This document shows positions 14,117 through 20,262 of a stretch of DNA of 20,262 nt, in pieces (position 1 is the first letter of the stretch; each line of letters opens with the position of its first letter). The notes under the pieces were generated by a model. That model was not told the origin of the DNA. It ran no database searches and saw nothing but the letters and a program-made list of their open reading frames with translations. Origin of the DNA: Clostridiales bacterium UBA6981 (GTDB lineage: Bacteria; Bacillota; Clostridia; Oscillospirales; Oscillospiraceae); contig DJYJ01000032.1 in the NCBI GenBank assembly GCA_002450075.1, forward strand, positions 1 to 20,262. The letters are read 5' to 3'. The translations under genes were made by a program, and so were the position numbers.

Positions 14117-14145
14117 TTGCAATTTGTCCGCACAAACCGTATAAT
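14117..14145 (+). promoter_or_regulatory. Promoter of the D-Ala-D-Ala carboxypeptidase gene
   Basis: TTGCAA (14117-14122), 17-bp spacer and consensus TATAAT (14140-14145), about 40 bp before the ATG. The AT-rich stretch up to 14160 probably also holds the divergent response regulator promoter, which I could not place. Confidence 0.65.
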
Positions 14146-14186
14146 ACTAATACTATACCACATTCCGTGAAAAACGGGAGAGCAAA

Positions 14187-15638
14187 ATGAAAAAAATCAG
14201 AATAATTCCGCTTATCCTAACGCTCTGCCTGCTCTTCGGCGCCTTCGCGCCGGCGGCGAGCGCGCTTGACGAGCCCTCGCTGCACAGCGCCAAGGCCGTC
14301 GTTCTGGCCGATCTGGATTCCGGCCGGCTCCTCTATTCGAAAAACGCCGACGAGCAGCGCTCCCCGGCAAGCCTCACCAAGATCATGACCGTGCTCCTCG
14401 CCGTCGAGGCGCTCGAGCGCGGCGAGGTCACGCTTGAGGAGATGGTCACGGCCCAGTCCGACTGTCTCGAGGGACTGAATACCGACTCGAGCACCTCCGG
14501 CATCCAGCCCGGCGAGGTCATGCGCTATCAGGACCTGTTGTACTGCGCGATGGTGCACAGCGCCAACGAGGCCTGCAACGTCCTTGCCCACCGCGTGTCC
14601 GGCAGCGTCTCGGCCTTTGTCGAGAAGATGAACGAGCGCGCCGCCGAGCTCGGCTGCACGAACACCCACTTTGCAGATCCGAACGGCCTTTCGAACGAGA
14701 ACCACTATACCACGGCCTATGAGATGTATCTGATCACGCGCGAGGCCATCAACCACCCGCTCTTCGCCGAGATCTGCAACACCCGCGGCTATGATATGCC
14801 CGCCACGAATGTCAGCCAGGCGCGCTCCTTTGCCAACTCCAACGCCCTGATCTCGGCCGATTCGGAATACGGCAGCAGCTATCTCTATCCCGCCGCCGCC
14901 GGCGTCAAGACCGGCTTTACCCAGCGCGCGGGCTACTGTCTCGTCTCCACGGCGGAGAAGGACGGCGTCCATCTCCTCGCGGTCGTCATGGGCTGCGACG
15001 GATGGCTCAATGCCGGCATCGACGAGTATGAAAACTTCTCCGACACCATCGCCCTTTACAACTGGGCCTTTGACAACTTCGCCTACCGCCAGGCGGTCTC
15101 CGCAACGAACGTCGTCACGCGCGTCCAGGTCGAGCTGGCCGCCGATGCGGATTCCGGCGTCAACCTCCGGCCCCAGAACGACGTGACGCTCCTCCTGCCG
15201 AAGGATCTCGATCTTGAAAAGCTGGAGCTGCAGACGACGGTCTTTGACGATATGCTGGTCGCGCCGATCGGCGCCGGGACGGTGCTCGGCCGGGCGGAGA
15301 TCGTGATCGACGGCGTGGATTACGGCCGCGTCAATCTGATCAACGCCGCGGAGGTGGAGCTCTCGCGCAAGGAGTTTATGAACCGCCAGGTCCACGAGAC
15401 GGTCGCGCGTCCCTGGTTTGTCGTGCTGCTCGTCTTCATCGTGCTGCTGGCGGGCGGATATCTCGTGCTGGTGCTGCGTTATCGGGCGCAGCGGCGGAAG
15501 TATCTGCGCCGCAAGCGTGAGCTGGCCGCGCGCCGCGCCGCGCGCGAGCGCAGCGCCGATCCCCCCCTGCCCGTCGAGAGCACCCAGCGCTTCGCTGCCT
15601 ACATCGACGAGGAAATGGAAAAAAGAAAGAGAAACTGA
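14187..15638 (+). CDS. D-alanyl-D-alanine carboxypeptidase (S11, low-molecular-weight PBP)
   Basis: A 483-residue DacA/DacF-type enzyme that trims the terminal D-Ala from peptidoglycan stem peptides outside the membrane. A signal peptide covers about 1-26. The three penicillin-binding motifs are present and correctly spaced: S62-L-T-K65, S125-A-N127 and K241-T-G243. A PBP5-C-like beta domain (about 300-400) follows. Instead of the amphipathic anchor of classical PBP5 there is a clear C-terminal membrane helix (about 410-430) and a very basic tail of about 50 residues (many Arg/Lys) that would lie in the cytoplasm. It may act in vegetative growth or in spore cortex formation; sequence alone does not decide. 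A strong terminator follows immediately. Confidence 0.96.
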   Translation: MKKIRIIPLILTLCLLFGAFAPAASALDEPSLHSAKAVVLADLDSGRLLYSKNADEQRSPASLTKIMTVLLAVEALERGEVTLEEMVTAQSDCLEGLNTDSSTSGIQPGEVMRYQDLLYCAMVHSANEACNVLAHRVSGSVSAFVEKMNERAAELGCTNTHFADPNGLSNENHYTTAYEMYLITREAINHPLFAEICNTRGYDMPATNVSQARSFANSNALISADSEYGSSYLYPAAAGVKTGFTQRAGYCLVSTAEKDGVHLLAVVMGCDGWLNAGIDEYENFSDTIALYNWAFDNFAYRQAVSATNVVTRVQVELAADADSGVNLRPQNDVTLLLPKDLDLEKLELQTTVFDDMLVAPIGAGTVLGRAEIVIDGVDYGRVNLINAAEVELSRKEFMNRQVHETVARPWFVVLLVFIVLLAGGYLVLVLRYRAQRRKYLRRKRELAARRAARERSADPPLPVESTQRFAAYIDEEMEKRKRN

Positions 15639-15642
15639 CCGA

Positions 15643-15676
15643 TAAAGACCGCCGGGGGACATCCCGGCGGTCTTTA
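15643..15676. terminator. Strong terminator after the carboxypeptidase gene
   Basis: TAAAGACCGCCGGG (15643-15656) pairs perfectly with 15663-15676; the loop is 6 nt and the stem ends in TCTTTA. Confidence 0.88.
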
Positions 15677-15740
15677 AAACGGGAGAAAAAACCAGTAGAT
15701 ATTTCCTCTTCTCTGTGATATTCTTCTTCCGTCAAACCTG

Positions 15741-15765
15741 TCCCGTTCGCGGACGGGAGTTTTTT
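15741..15765 (+). terminator. Terminator-like hairpin just before the YczE-like gene
   Basis: TCCCGT (15741-15746) and ACGGGA (15753-15758) form a 6-bp stem followed by G and six Ts, ending 31 nt before the ATG at 15797. Another ACGGGA (15679-15684) upstream could pair with the same left arm, so two exclusive folds are possible, as in attenuators. Confidence 0.5.
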
Positions 15766-15796
15766 GCGAAGATGTTTCGCACAGCGGGTGATCTCT

Positions 15797-16510
15797 ATGT
15801 GCACAAAACAGGATTTACACGAAAACCGCACGCGCGGCGCGATCGCGGCGAACATGCTGATCGCGGCGGCGAGCCTTTTTATAAACGGCTTCGGCGTCTA
15901 TCTCACGATCCAGGCCAACATCGGCGCCGGGCCATGGGACGTGCTGAACCTGGGGCTTTCCAGAACGCTCGGCATCCTCTACGGCACGGCCTCGATCTGC
16001 GTATCCTTAACCATTCTGGCGATCGACGTCCTCCTGCGGGAGCCGATCGGCATCGCCATGTTCATCGATGCGTTCGTCGTGGGCAAGGCCGTGGATTTCT
16101 TCAACCGTCTGAACGTGGTCCCGCCCTGCCGCTCGCCCCTTGTCGGCGTGCCGGTCATGATCGCGGGGCTTGTCGTGATGGCCTATACCCAGTTTGCCTA
16201 TATGTCCGCGGCGCTCGGCTGCGGGCCGCGCGACACGCTGCTGGTCGGTCTGGCCAAACGGCTGAGCCGTCTTCCGATCGGCGCGGTGAGCATCGCGCTG
16301 CTCTCCCTCGCCACGCTGACGGGCTGGGCGCTTGGCGGGCCGGTGGGCGTCGGGACGCTGATCTGCGCCTTCGGCACCGGGCCGATCATGCAGCTTGCGT
16401 TTCGCACGGTGCGCTTTGACGCGACGAAGATCTGCCATCAGCATCTGACGGAATCGATCAAAATCCTCCTTGCGAAAAAGACGAAGGACGGCCGAAACTG
16501 CGCCGCATAA
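15797..16510 (+). CDS. YczE/YitT-family membrane protein
   Basis: A 237-residue integral membrane protein with about five to six helices. The family-type opening is seen in INGFGVYLTIQANIGAGPWD (about 34-53), with a repeat-like partner near GCGPRDTLLVGLAKR in the second half. YczE-like proteins are widespread in Firmicutes and have no settled function; a transport role is often guessed. An in-frame TTG at 15764 would add 11 residues. I prefer the ATG at 15797 because GGTGATC, matching the far end of the Shine-Dalgarno consensus, lies just before it, although spacing is tight. The gene follows a terminator-like hairpin and ends 2 bp before the hairpin that encloses the spoVT ribosome site. Confidence 0.85.
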   Translation: MCTKQDLHENRTRGAIAANMLIAAASLFINGFGVYLTIQANIGAGPWDVLNLGLSRTLGILYGTASICVSLTILAIDVLLREPIGIAMFIDAFVVGKAVDFFNRLNVVPPCRSPLVGVPVMIAGLVVMAYTQFAYMSAALGCGPRDTLLVGLAKRLSRLPIGAVSIALLSLATLTGWALGGPVGVGTLICAFGTGPIMQLAFRTVRFDATKICHQHLTESIKILLAKKTKDGRNCAA

Positions 16511-16512
16511 CC

Positions 16513-16569
16513 AAAAATCCTCCTGCAAATACTATCCGTGTCAACAGATAGAAAAGCAGGAGGATTTTT
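16513..16569 (+). promoter_or_regulatory. Hairpin enclosing the spoVT ribosome-binding site
   Basis: AAAAATCCTCCTGC (16513-16526) pairs perfectly with GCAGGAGGATTTTT (16556-16569). The 29-nt loop can form an inner CTATC/GATAG stem. The right arm contains the spoVT Shine-Dalgarno AGGAGGA (16558-16564), 8 bp before the ATG. It starts 2 bp after the previous stop codon, so it may both end that transcript and block spoVT translation in any read-through message. Confidence 0.85.
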
Positions 16570-16572
16570 CAT

Positions 16573-17112
16573 ATGAAAGCAACCGGAATCGTGCGGCGGA
16601 TCGACGATCTCGGCCGGGTCGTGATCCCCAAGGAGCTGCGCCGCACCATGCATCTGCGCGAGGGCGCCCCGCTGGAGATCTTCACGGACAAGGACGGCGA
16701 GCTGATCTTCAAAAAGTATTCGCCGATCGGCGAGCTGGGCGAGTTCGCCGCCGACATGTGCGACAGTCTCCGAAAGGCCACCGATCTGCCGGTCGCGGTC
16801 TGCGACCGGGACAGTGTCATCGCCGTCGCCGGCGCGGCGAAAAAGGAGCTGGCGGGCAAGACAGTCAGCAGTGAGCTTGAAGGGATCATGGATCGCCGTG
16901 GCCTTTACCGACGCACTGCTGCCGACCCGATCGTTCCGCCCTGCGAGGGCGGGGAGAAATACGCGGTTTCCGTCGCCGCACCGATCCTTTGCGAGGGCGA
17001 CGTGGCCGGCTGTGTGCTGTTCCTGTCTCCGGACGGCGCAAAGGGCGGCGAGGCGGAGGAAAAGCTCGCCCGCGCCGCGGCGCACTTCCTCGGCCGCCAG
17101 ATGGAGGGATGA
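16573..17112 (+). CDS. spoVT: Stage V sporulation protein T
   Basis: A 179-residue regulator, almost the same length as B. subtilis SpoVT. The N-terminal AbrB-type swapped-hairpin domain begins MKATGIVRRIDDLGRVVIPK, nearly identical to the Bacillus protein, and is followed by LREGAPLEIF and KKYSPIGELG. A GAF-like C-terminal domain (about 55-179) ends in FLGRQMEG. SpoVT acts in the forespore, where it tunes sigma-G genes. With spo0A at 2083 this supports a spore-forming host. Its ribosome site lies inside a perfect 14-bp hairpin. I could not find a sigma-G-type promoter in the 62-bp gap; it may lie inside the preceding gene or transcription may read through. Confidence 0.98.
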   Translation: MKATGIVRRIDDLGRVVIPKELRRTMHLREGAPLEIFTDKDGELIFKKYSPIGELGEFAADMCDSLRKATDLPVAVCDRDSVIAVAGAAKKELAGKTVSSELEGIMDRRGLYRRTAADPIVPPCEGGEKYAVSVAAPILCEGDVAGCVLFLSPDGAKGGEAEEKLARAAAHFLGRQMEG

Positions 17113-17114
17113 GA

Positions 17115-17162
17115 GCGCCGCGCGGCGCGCCTCTGCTCAAAGCCTCCCCCGCTGGGGGAGGC
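17115..17162. repeat. Two GC-rich palindromes between spoVT and the anti-sigma gene
   Basis: GCGCCGCGCGGCGC (17115-17128) is a perfect palindrome. GCCTCCCCC-GCT-GGGGGAGGC (17142-17162) is a 9-bp hairpin preceded by CAAA, like the intergenic repeat found between the two-component genes. There is no plus-strand T-run; on the minus strand the second hairpin is followed by TTTG and may act as a weak terminator. Confidence 0.7.
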
Positions 17163-17182
17163 AAGGGCAGCAGGTCTTTTGA

Positions 17183-18361
17183 TCAGACGATTGCGCTGAA
17201 ATCCACCATATCCAGCGCGGCGTCGATCTCTTCGTCGCTCAGCCCCGGCTGACGGATATGCAGCGTCACGAACGCGTTTTCCAGATAGACATAGGCGTAC
17301 AGATCCTCGCCTTTCTGCAGTACCGTCAGCTCCGTTCCATCCGGGGTCATGTGGCTCCGGGACGAGAACTCACTTACATCCTTGACTTCGTCGTAGATCT
17401 CAAATCCGCTTGAGAGCGTTCCGTAAGGGGAGCAGTAGAGATAGCAGCTTGTCCCGCCGTTTTCCGCGTCGCCTGTCAGAAAGAAGTTGACAGCAAAAGT
17501 CCCTTCGTTGAAGTAATAGAATTTTTCATAAGCAGCGGGCTCGGTGCGGAAAAGATGGCCGCCCCCGGCGCAGACCTCGTTGATCTTTGCTGTGATCTCC
17601 TCGCGGCTTGCGTATTGCGTAAAAGCGCCGTAATTCTGGTACATCACCTTCCGCGCCTTGCGCAGCTTCAGGCCATGGCTTGCCGCGATGCTCTCAAGCT
17701 TCTCCGCCATCTCCTGCGAGAGGATCTGATAATTGTAGTCATAACCATACAAAGGGGGGTTGTTGAGAACAGCCTGTTTATATGTCTCGTTCTGCTCGTA
17801 TTCCGCCTGTGTCGCCGTGCGGCGCTCGATCTCCCGAAAGCCGTCGTAATAGCCGAGAAGATTCCCGTCTTCGTCATAGCTCGCTGAGATGGGAGCGTAA
17901 AAAATGACCGTCCAGGTGCCGTCCCCGTTGTCTTCGCATCCATCACAAACGCATTCCTCCGGCCATACGAAGACGTCGGGCTGAAAGATTCCATTGTGTT
18001 TGCGCCAGGCATCCCACTCCGCCCATGCCTCGGTGGAATTGTCGATCTTCCGGCGGATCTCATCGTCCATCTCCTCCGGCACCTCCTGCGGCTGGGTAAG
18101 CGACAGCAGGCCGCTGTCGGGGTCACCCGACGAAGCGGAATCTTTGATGAACAATGCCCGGATTCCGAAGAGTCCTGCGGCATACGCCGCTGTGCCCAAC
18201 GCCAGAATCAGCGCCGCGGCCAGCGCGAAGGCGACGATCCGCTTTTTCCCGATGTGCCGAGGCGCTTCTTCCACCTTATAGCCGAGCAGGGCGCGGGCGC
18301 TTTCCAGATGCTCGTCTTTTACGTCGTTCAGGGCAAAAAGTGTGTTCTCACTGTTTAGCAT
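17183..18361 (-). CDS. Probable anti-sigma factor, single-pass membrane protein
   Basis: A 392-residue protein. Residues 1-40 form a short cytoplasmic part (LFALNDVKDEHLESARALLGYK) like the sigma-binding end of clostridial anti-sigma proteins encoded beside ECF genes. One membrane helix (about 42-64) follows, then a large extracytoplasmic domain of about 325 residues, rich in Tyr, Glu and Asp with several Cys, which I do not recognise. It presumably holds the partner sigma factor inactive until an envelope signal arrives; this rests on gene order and topology. The ATG overlaps the sigma gene stop by 7 nt (ATGCTAA) and AAGGAGGAAGG lies in the end of the sigma gene, so the two are co-translated. 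The tail LSDEEIDAALDMVDF resembles a Cys-free helix, not a leader. Confidence 0.8.
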   Translation of the reverse strand: MLNSENTLFALNDVKDEHLESARALLGYKVEEAPRHIGKKRIVAFALAAALILALGTAAYAAGLFGIRALFIKDSASSGDPDSGLLSLTQPQEVPEEMDDEIRRKIDNSTEAWAEWDAWRKHNGIFQPDVFVWPEECVCDGCEDNGDGTWTVIFYAPISASYDEDGNLLGYYDGFREIERRTATQAEYEQNETYKQAVLNNPPLYGYDYNYQILSQEMAEKLESIAASHGLKLRKARKVMYQNYGAFTQYASREEITAKINEVCAGGGHLFRTEPAAYEKFYYFNEGTFAVNFFLTGDAENGGTSCYLYCSPYGTLSSGFEIYDEVKDVSEFSSRSHMTPDGTELTVLQKGEDLYAYVYLENAFVTLHIRQPGLSDEEIDAALDMVDFSAIV

Positions 18362-18912
18362 AATCCTTCCTCCTTCAGCTGCCTGAGCAGCTTTTTTCTT
18401 GTGCGATGCAGCATGGATTTGACCTTACTCTCCGTAAAGCCGCTCTTTTCCGCAATTTCCGCAAGCGAAGCGAGATACCAGTACCGGGCGAGAAAGACGT
18501 CACGCTCGGTTTTGTCAAGCCCGTCGAGCAGCCGCCGCACCGCCCTGTTCAGCTCGCGGAGCTCAAGCTCCCTTTCCGTGTCGGCGCCGGAATCCAGTGT
18601 CCCGGCCAGCTCGTCCAATGCCTCGGCCAGCTCACCGCCGCCGCGCTTGAGTGCGCTGCCGCTGCGCAGCCGGGTCAGGGACAGCCAGCGGGTCAGCTTG
18701 GCAAGATAGGGCGCAAGCAGCGCCGGCCGGTGCGTGGGCATGGAGTTCCACGCGTGCAGATATGTATCGTTGACGCACTCTTCTGCGTCGGCACCGTTCG
18801 CCAGGATGTTGTAGGAGATCGTGCGGCAGTATTTTCCGTATTTCGCCGCGGTTTCCGCGATGGCCTGCTCGGAGCGCGCCCAATAGAGATCTACGATTTC
18901 GGAATCATCCAT
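18355..18912 (-). CDS. ECF-type RNA polymerase sigma factor
   Basis: A 185-residue sigma-70 family protein with only regions 2 and 4. Region 2 (about 8-75) has DAEECVNDTYLHAWNSMP; region 4 (about 125-180) has LDKTERDVFLARYWY and a helix-turn-helix ending SKVKSMLHRTRKKLLRQL. It would direct RNA polymerase to envelope- or stress-response promoters. The open frame reaches upstream to 19209, but AAAGGAG lies 9 bp before the ATG at 18912 and the extra residues have no sigma features. It overlaps the downstream anti-sigma gene by 7 nt. Such sigma genes usually drive their own promoter; an 11-bp tandem repeat lies about 50 bp upstream. Confidence 0.95.
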   Translation of the reverse strand: MDDSEIVDLYWARSEQAIAETAAKYGKYCRTISYNILANGADAEECVNDTYLHAWNSMPTHRPALLAPYLAKLTRWLSLTRLRSGSALKRGGGELAEALDELAGTLDSGADTERELELRELNRAVRRLLDGLDKTERDVFLARYWYLASLAEIAEKSGFTESKVKSMLHRTRKKLLRQLKEEGLC

Positions 18913-18960
18913 TCTGTTTTCTCCTTTCTGAGGACCCTCACTGTATAAAAAGCGGTCTGC

Positions 18961-18982
18961 GCGGAAAAGTTGCGGAAAAGTT
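18961..18982. repeat. 11-bp tandem repeat upstream of the ECF sigma gene
   Basis: GCGGAAAAGTT occurs twice without a gap (18961-18971, 18972-18982); on the sigma gene strand it reads AACTTTTCCGC twice. The AAC at the start of each unit resembles the -35 core of ECF promoters, so it may be part of an autoregulated promoter or a binding site for a regulator. Confidence 0.6.
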
Positions 18983-19085
18983 TCGCGCGGCGGCTTTCTG
19001 CCCTCCCCGCGCAGGGGGGCCTTTGACGCGTCGCCCCATGCCGTAACCTTTTGAAACTTTTTTCGCAAAAGGTGCCGAAAAGCCC

Positions 19086-19113
19086 TTGACTTTCGCCAAA
19101 ATCCCGGTATAAT
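19086..19113 (+). promoter_or_regulatory. Promoter of rpsF-ssb-rpsR
   Basis: TTGACT (19086-19091), 16-bp spacer and consensus TATAAT (19108-19113). Transcription would start near 19120, leaving a leader of about 75 nt. Confidence 0.75.
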
Positions 19114-19147
19114 AATATGGCCTGTCCGAAATGACGGGTAAATTTCC

Positions 19148-19174
19148 TTGCTCCCGACACAGAGCGGGGGCCAA
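19148..19174 (+). promoter_or_regulatory. rpsF leader hairpin, possible S6:S18 autoregulatory site
   Basis: TTGCTCCCG (19148-19156) pairs with CGGGGGCCAA (19165-19174) leaving one bulged C; the 8-nt loop is ACACAGAG. In many bacteria the S6:S18 complex binds such an rpsF leader and represses translation. The location fits, but I did not match the conserved binding motif in detail. Confidence 0.4.
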
Positions 19175-19196
19175 CTGACCAGAAGGAGGTGCAACC

Positions 19197-19493
19197 ATGG
19201 CAAAAGCAAGCGAAAAGTACGAGGTAATGTACATCATCAACCCCAACCTCTCCGAGGAGGAGACCGCGGCGGTTGTTGAGAAGTTCAAGGCACTTGTTGA
19301 GGCTAATGGTACGCTCGACGAAATCGAGGAGATGGGTAAGCGCAAGCTCGCTTACGAGATCAACTACATTTCCGAAGGCTACTATGTCCTCATGAAGTTC
19401 ACCAGCGGACCGGAGTTCCCGGCCGAGCTGGACCGTATCCTCGGTATCACCGACGGCATCCTGCGTCGTCTGATCACCATGCGCGCGGAATAA
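19197..19493 (+). CDS. rpsF: 30S ribosomal protein S6
   Basis: A 98-residue S6 with the expected ferredoxin-like order: opening YEVMYIINPNLSEEE, then the helix, and MGKRKLAYEINYISEGYYVLM in the middle (two short stretches joined), ending RRLITMRAE. It binds S18 and sits on the platform of the small subunit. AAGGAGGTG, a near-perfect ribosome site, precedes the ATG. It is the first gene of the classical rpsF-ssb-rpsR operon; ssb follows after 10 bp. Confidence 0.98.
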   Translation: MAKASEKYEVMYIINPNLSEEETAAVVEKFKALVEANGTLDEIEEMGKRKLAYEINYISEGYYVLMKFTSGPEFPAELDRILGITDGILRRLITMRAE

Positions 19494-19503
19494 GGAGAGA
19501 CAC

Positions 19504-19953
19504 ATGCTCAATCATATCACGATCATGGGCCGCCTTACCCGCGATCCGGAGCTCCGGATGACCCAGTCCCAGACCCAGGTCGCGTCCTTCACCCTCGCTG
19601 TCGACCGCGATTTCGGCGGCCGCGACGGCGCTGAGAGACAGACCGACTTCATCGACTGCGTCGCATGGCGCCAGACCGCCGAGTTCGTCAGCAAGTATTT
19701 CACCAAGGGCCGCATGGCAGTCGTCTCCGGACGTCTGCAGAGCCGTAAATGGGAAGACCGTGACGGCAACAAGCGCACCAGCTGGGAAGTCGTCGCTGAC
19801 AACGTCTACTTCGGCGACAGCCGCCGCGACGGCGCAGAATCTACCGACAGCCGCCCCAGCTATTCCAGCAGCTACGAAGCCCCGAAGAGCAGCCCCAAGG
19901 CCGCTTCTCCCTTTGAAGAGCTGGAAGGCGACGACGGCGAATTACCGTTCTAA
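19504..19953 (+). CDS. ssb: Single-stranded DNA-binding protein
   Basis: A 149-residue SSB. The OB-fold domain (1-105) opens MLNHITIMGRLTRDPELR and contains FIDCVAWRQTAEFVSKYF and KGRMAVVSGRLQ. A Ser/Pro-rich flexible linker (about 110-138) leads to the acidic tip G-D-D-G-E-L-P-F, a form of the D-D-x-L-P-F end that recruits repair and replication partners. It coats single-stranded DNA in replication, repair and recombination. It sits between rpsF and rpsR, as in most Firmicutes. AAGGAGA lies just before the ATG. Confidence 0.98.
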   Translation: MLNHITIMGRLTRDPELRMTQSQTQVASFTLAVDRDFGGRDGAERQTDFIDCVAWRQTAEFVSKYFTKGRMAVVSGRLQSRKWEDRDGNKRTSWEVVADNVYFGDSRRDGAESTDSRPSYSSSYEAPKSSPKAASPFEELEGDDGELPF

Positions 19954-19975
19954 TTCTTAGAAGGAGGATACAGCT

Positions 19976-20215
19976 TTGGCTTTCGATAAAAATAACCCGA
20001 AGAACCACAAGCGCAGAAAAGTCTGCCAGTTCTGCGTCGACAAGGCTACCTTTATCGACTATAAGGACACCGCAAAGCTCCGCCACTACCTGTCCGAGCG
20101 CGGCAAGATCCTGCCCCGCCGCACGACCGGTACCTGCGCGATGCATCAGCGCGAGCTGACCGAGGCGATCAAGCGCTCCCGCCAGATCGCTCTTCTGCCC
20201 TACGTTCTCGACTGA
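19976..20215 (+). CDS. rpsR: 30S ribosomal protein S18, zinc-binding form
   Basis: A 79-residue S18 ending SRQIALLPYVLD. C17-x2-C20 and C54-x2-H57 make a likely zinc site, so this is the Cys-containing (C+) version; many bacteria have a Cys-free form that replaces it when zinc is scarce, and no second copy is in the window. It starts with TTG: AAGGAGG (19961-19967) is 8 bp upstream and there is no nearby ATG. It binds S6 on the 30S platform. The 47 bases after the stop show no clear terminator. Confidence 0.97.
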   Translation: MAFDKNNPKNHKRRKVCQFCVDKATFIDYKDTAKLRHYLSERGKILPRRTTGTCAMHQRELTEAIKRSRQIALLPYVLD

Positions 20216-20262
20216 TTATCTCGAATTATCTCGATACGCAAAGGCGTTGTCTCAAAATAGTT

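Noticed and set aside
14217..15662. Minus-strand open frame of 481 codons
   Set aside because: Antisense to the D-Ala-D-Ala carboxypeptidase gene, which has all catalytic motifs.
15680..15797. Known riboswitch before the YczE-like gene
   Set aside because: I could not match any conserved riboswitch core; only the terminator-like hairpin is supported.
18913..19209. N-terminal extension of the ECF sigma frame
   Set aside because: A good ribosome site precedes the ATG at 18912 and the extension overlaps the rpsF promoter region without sigma motifs.

Overview
The window reads as chromosome of a spore-forming, high-GC member of the Clostridia, most likely Oscillospiraceae-like (family level is inference). 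The basis is Spo0A and SpoVT, AAGGAGG-type ribosome sites, Gram-positive lipoproteins, an efp/M24 peptidase/acidic zinc-ribbon cluster typical of Clostridia, and intergenic GC-rich palindromes like those in gut clostridia. I support 22 protein genes. I saw no tRNA, rRNA, transposase or CRISPR array, and no gene-free stretch exceeds 300 bases.

Layout. (1) 40-2880: a lipoprotein gene and a barnase-type ribonuclease gene diverge from back-to-back promoters; spo0A follows, preceded by five perfect 0A boxes. (2) 3107-4750, minus: one open frame joining an EFR1-type flavodoxin/ferredoxin to an NAD(P)-binding SDR, with an internal ribosome site and ATG at the join. (3) 4984-8101: a tripartite tricarboxylate transporter operon (binding lipoprotein, TctB, TctA). 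(4) 8223-9454: a membrane-anchored Cache-like protein whose C-terminus resembles a Nif11 leader, followed by a 91-residue LysM peptide with a double-glycine leader. (5) 9551-14095, minus: response regulator, 60-bp tandem repeats, histidine kinase, M24 peptidase, efp and the acidic zinc-ribbon protein. (6) 14187-17112: a D-Ala-D-Ala carboxypeptidase, a YczE/YitT-like membrane protein, and spoVT with its ribosome site inside a perfect hairpin. (7) 17183-18912, minus: an ECF sigma factor overlapping a likely anti-sigma gene. (8) 19197-20215: rpsF-ssb-rpsR.

The best candidate for something undescribed is region 4. Both proteins carry the same pattern (hydrophobic-[ST]-D-x-E-[LV]-[DE]-x-V-[AS]-G-G), which fits recognition by C39 peptidase/ABC exporters, yet no such transporter is in the window. 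Also notable are the hairpin enclosing the spoVT ribosome site, the 0A-box array, the EFR1-SDR fusion, a barnase with no nearby barstar, and repeats that carry part of the histidine kinase ribosome site.
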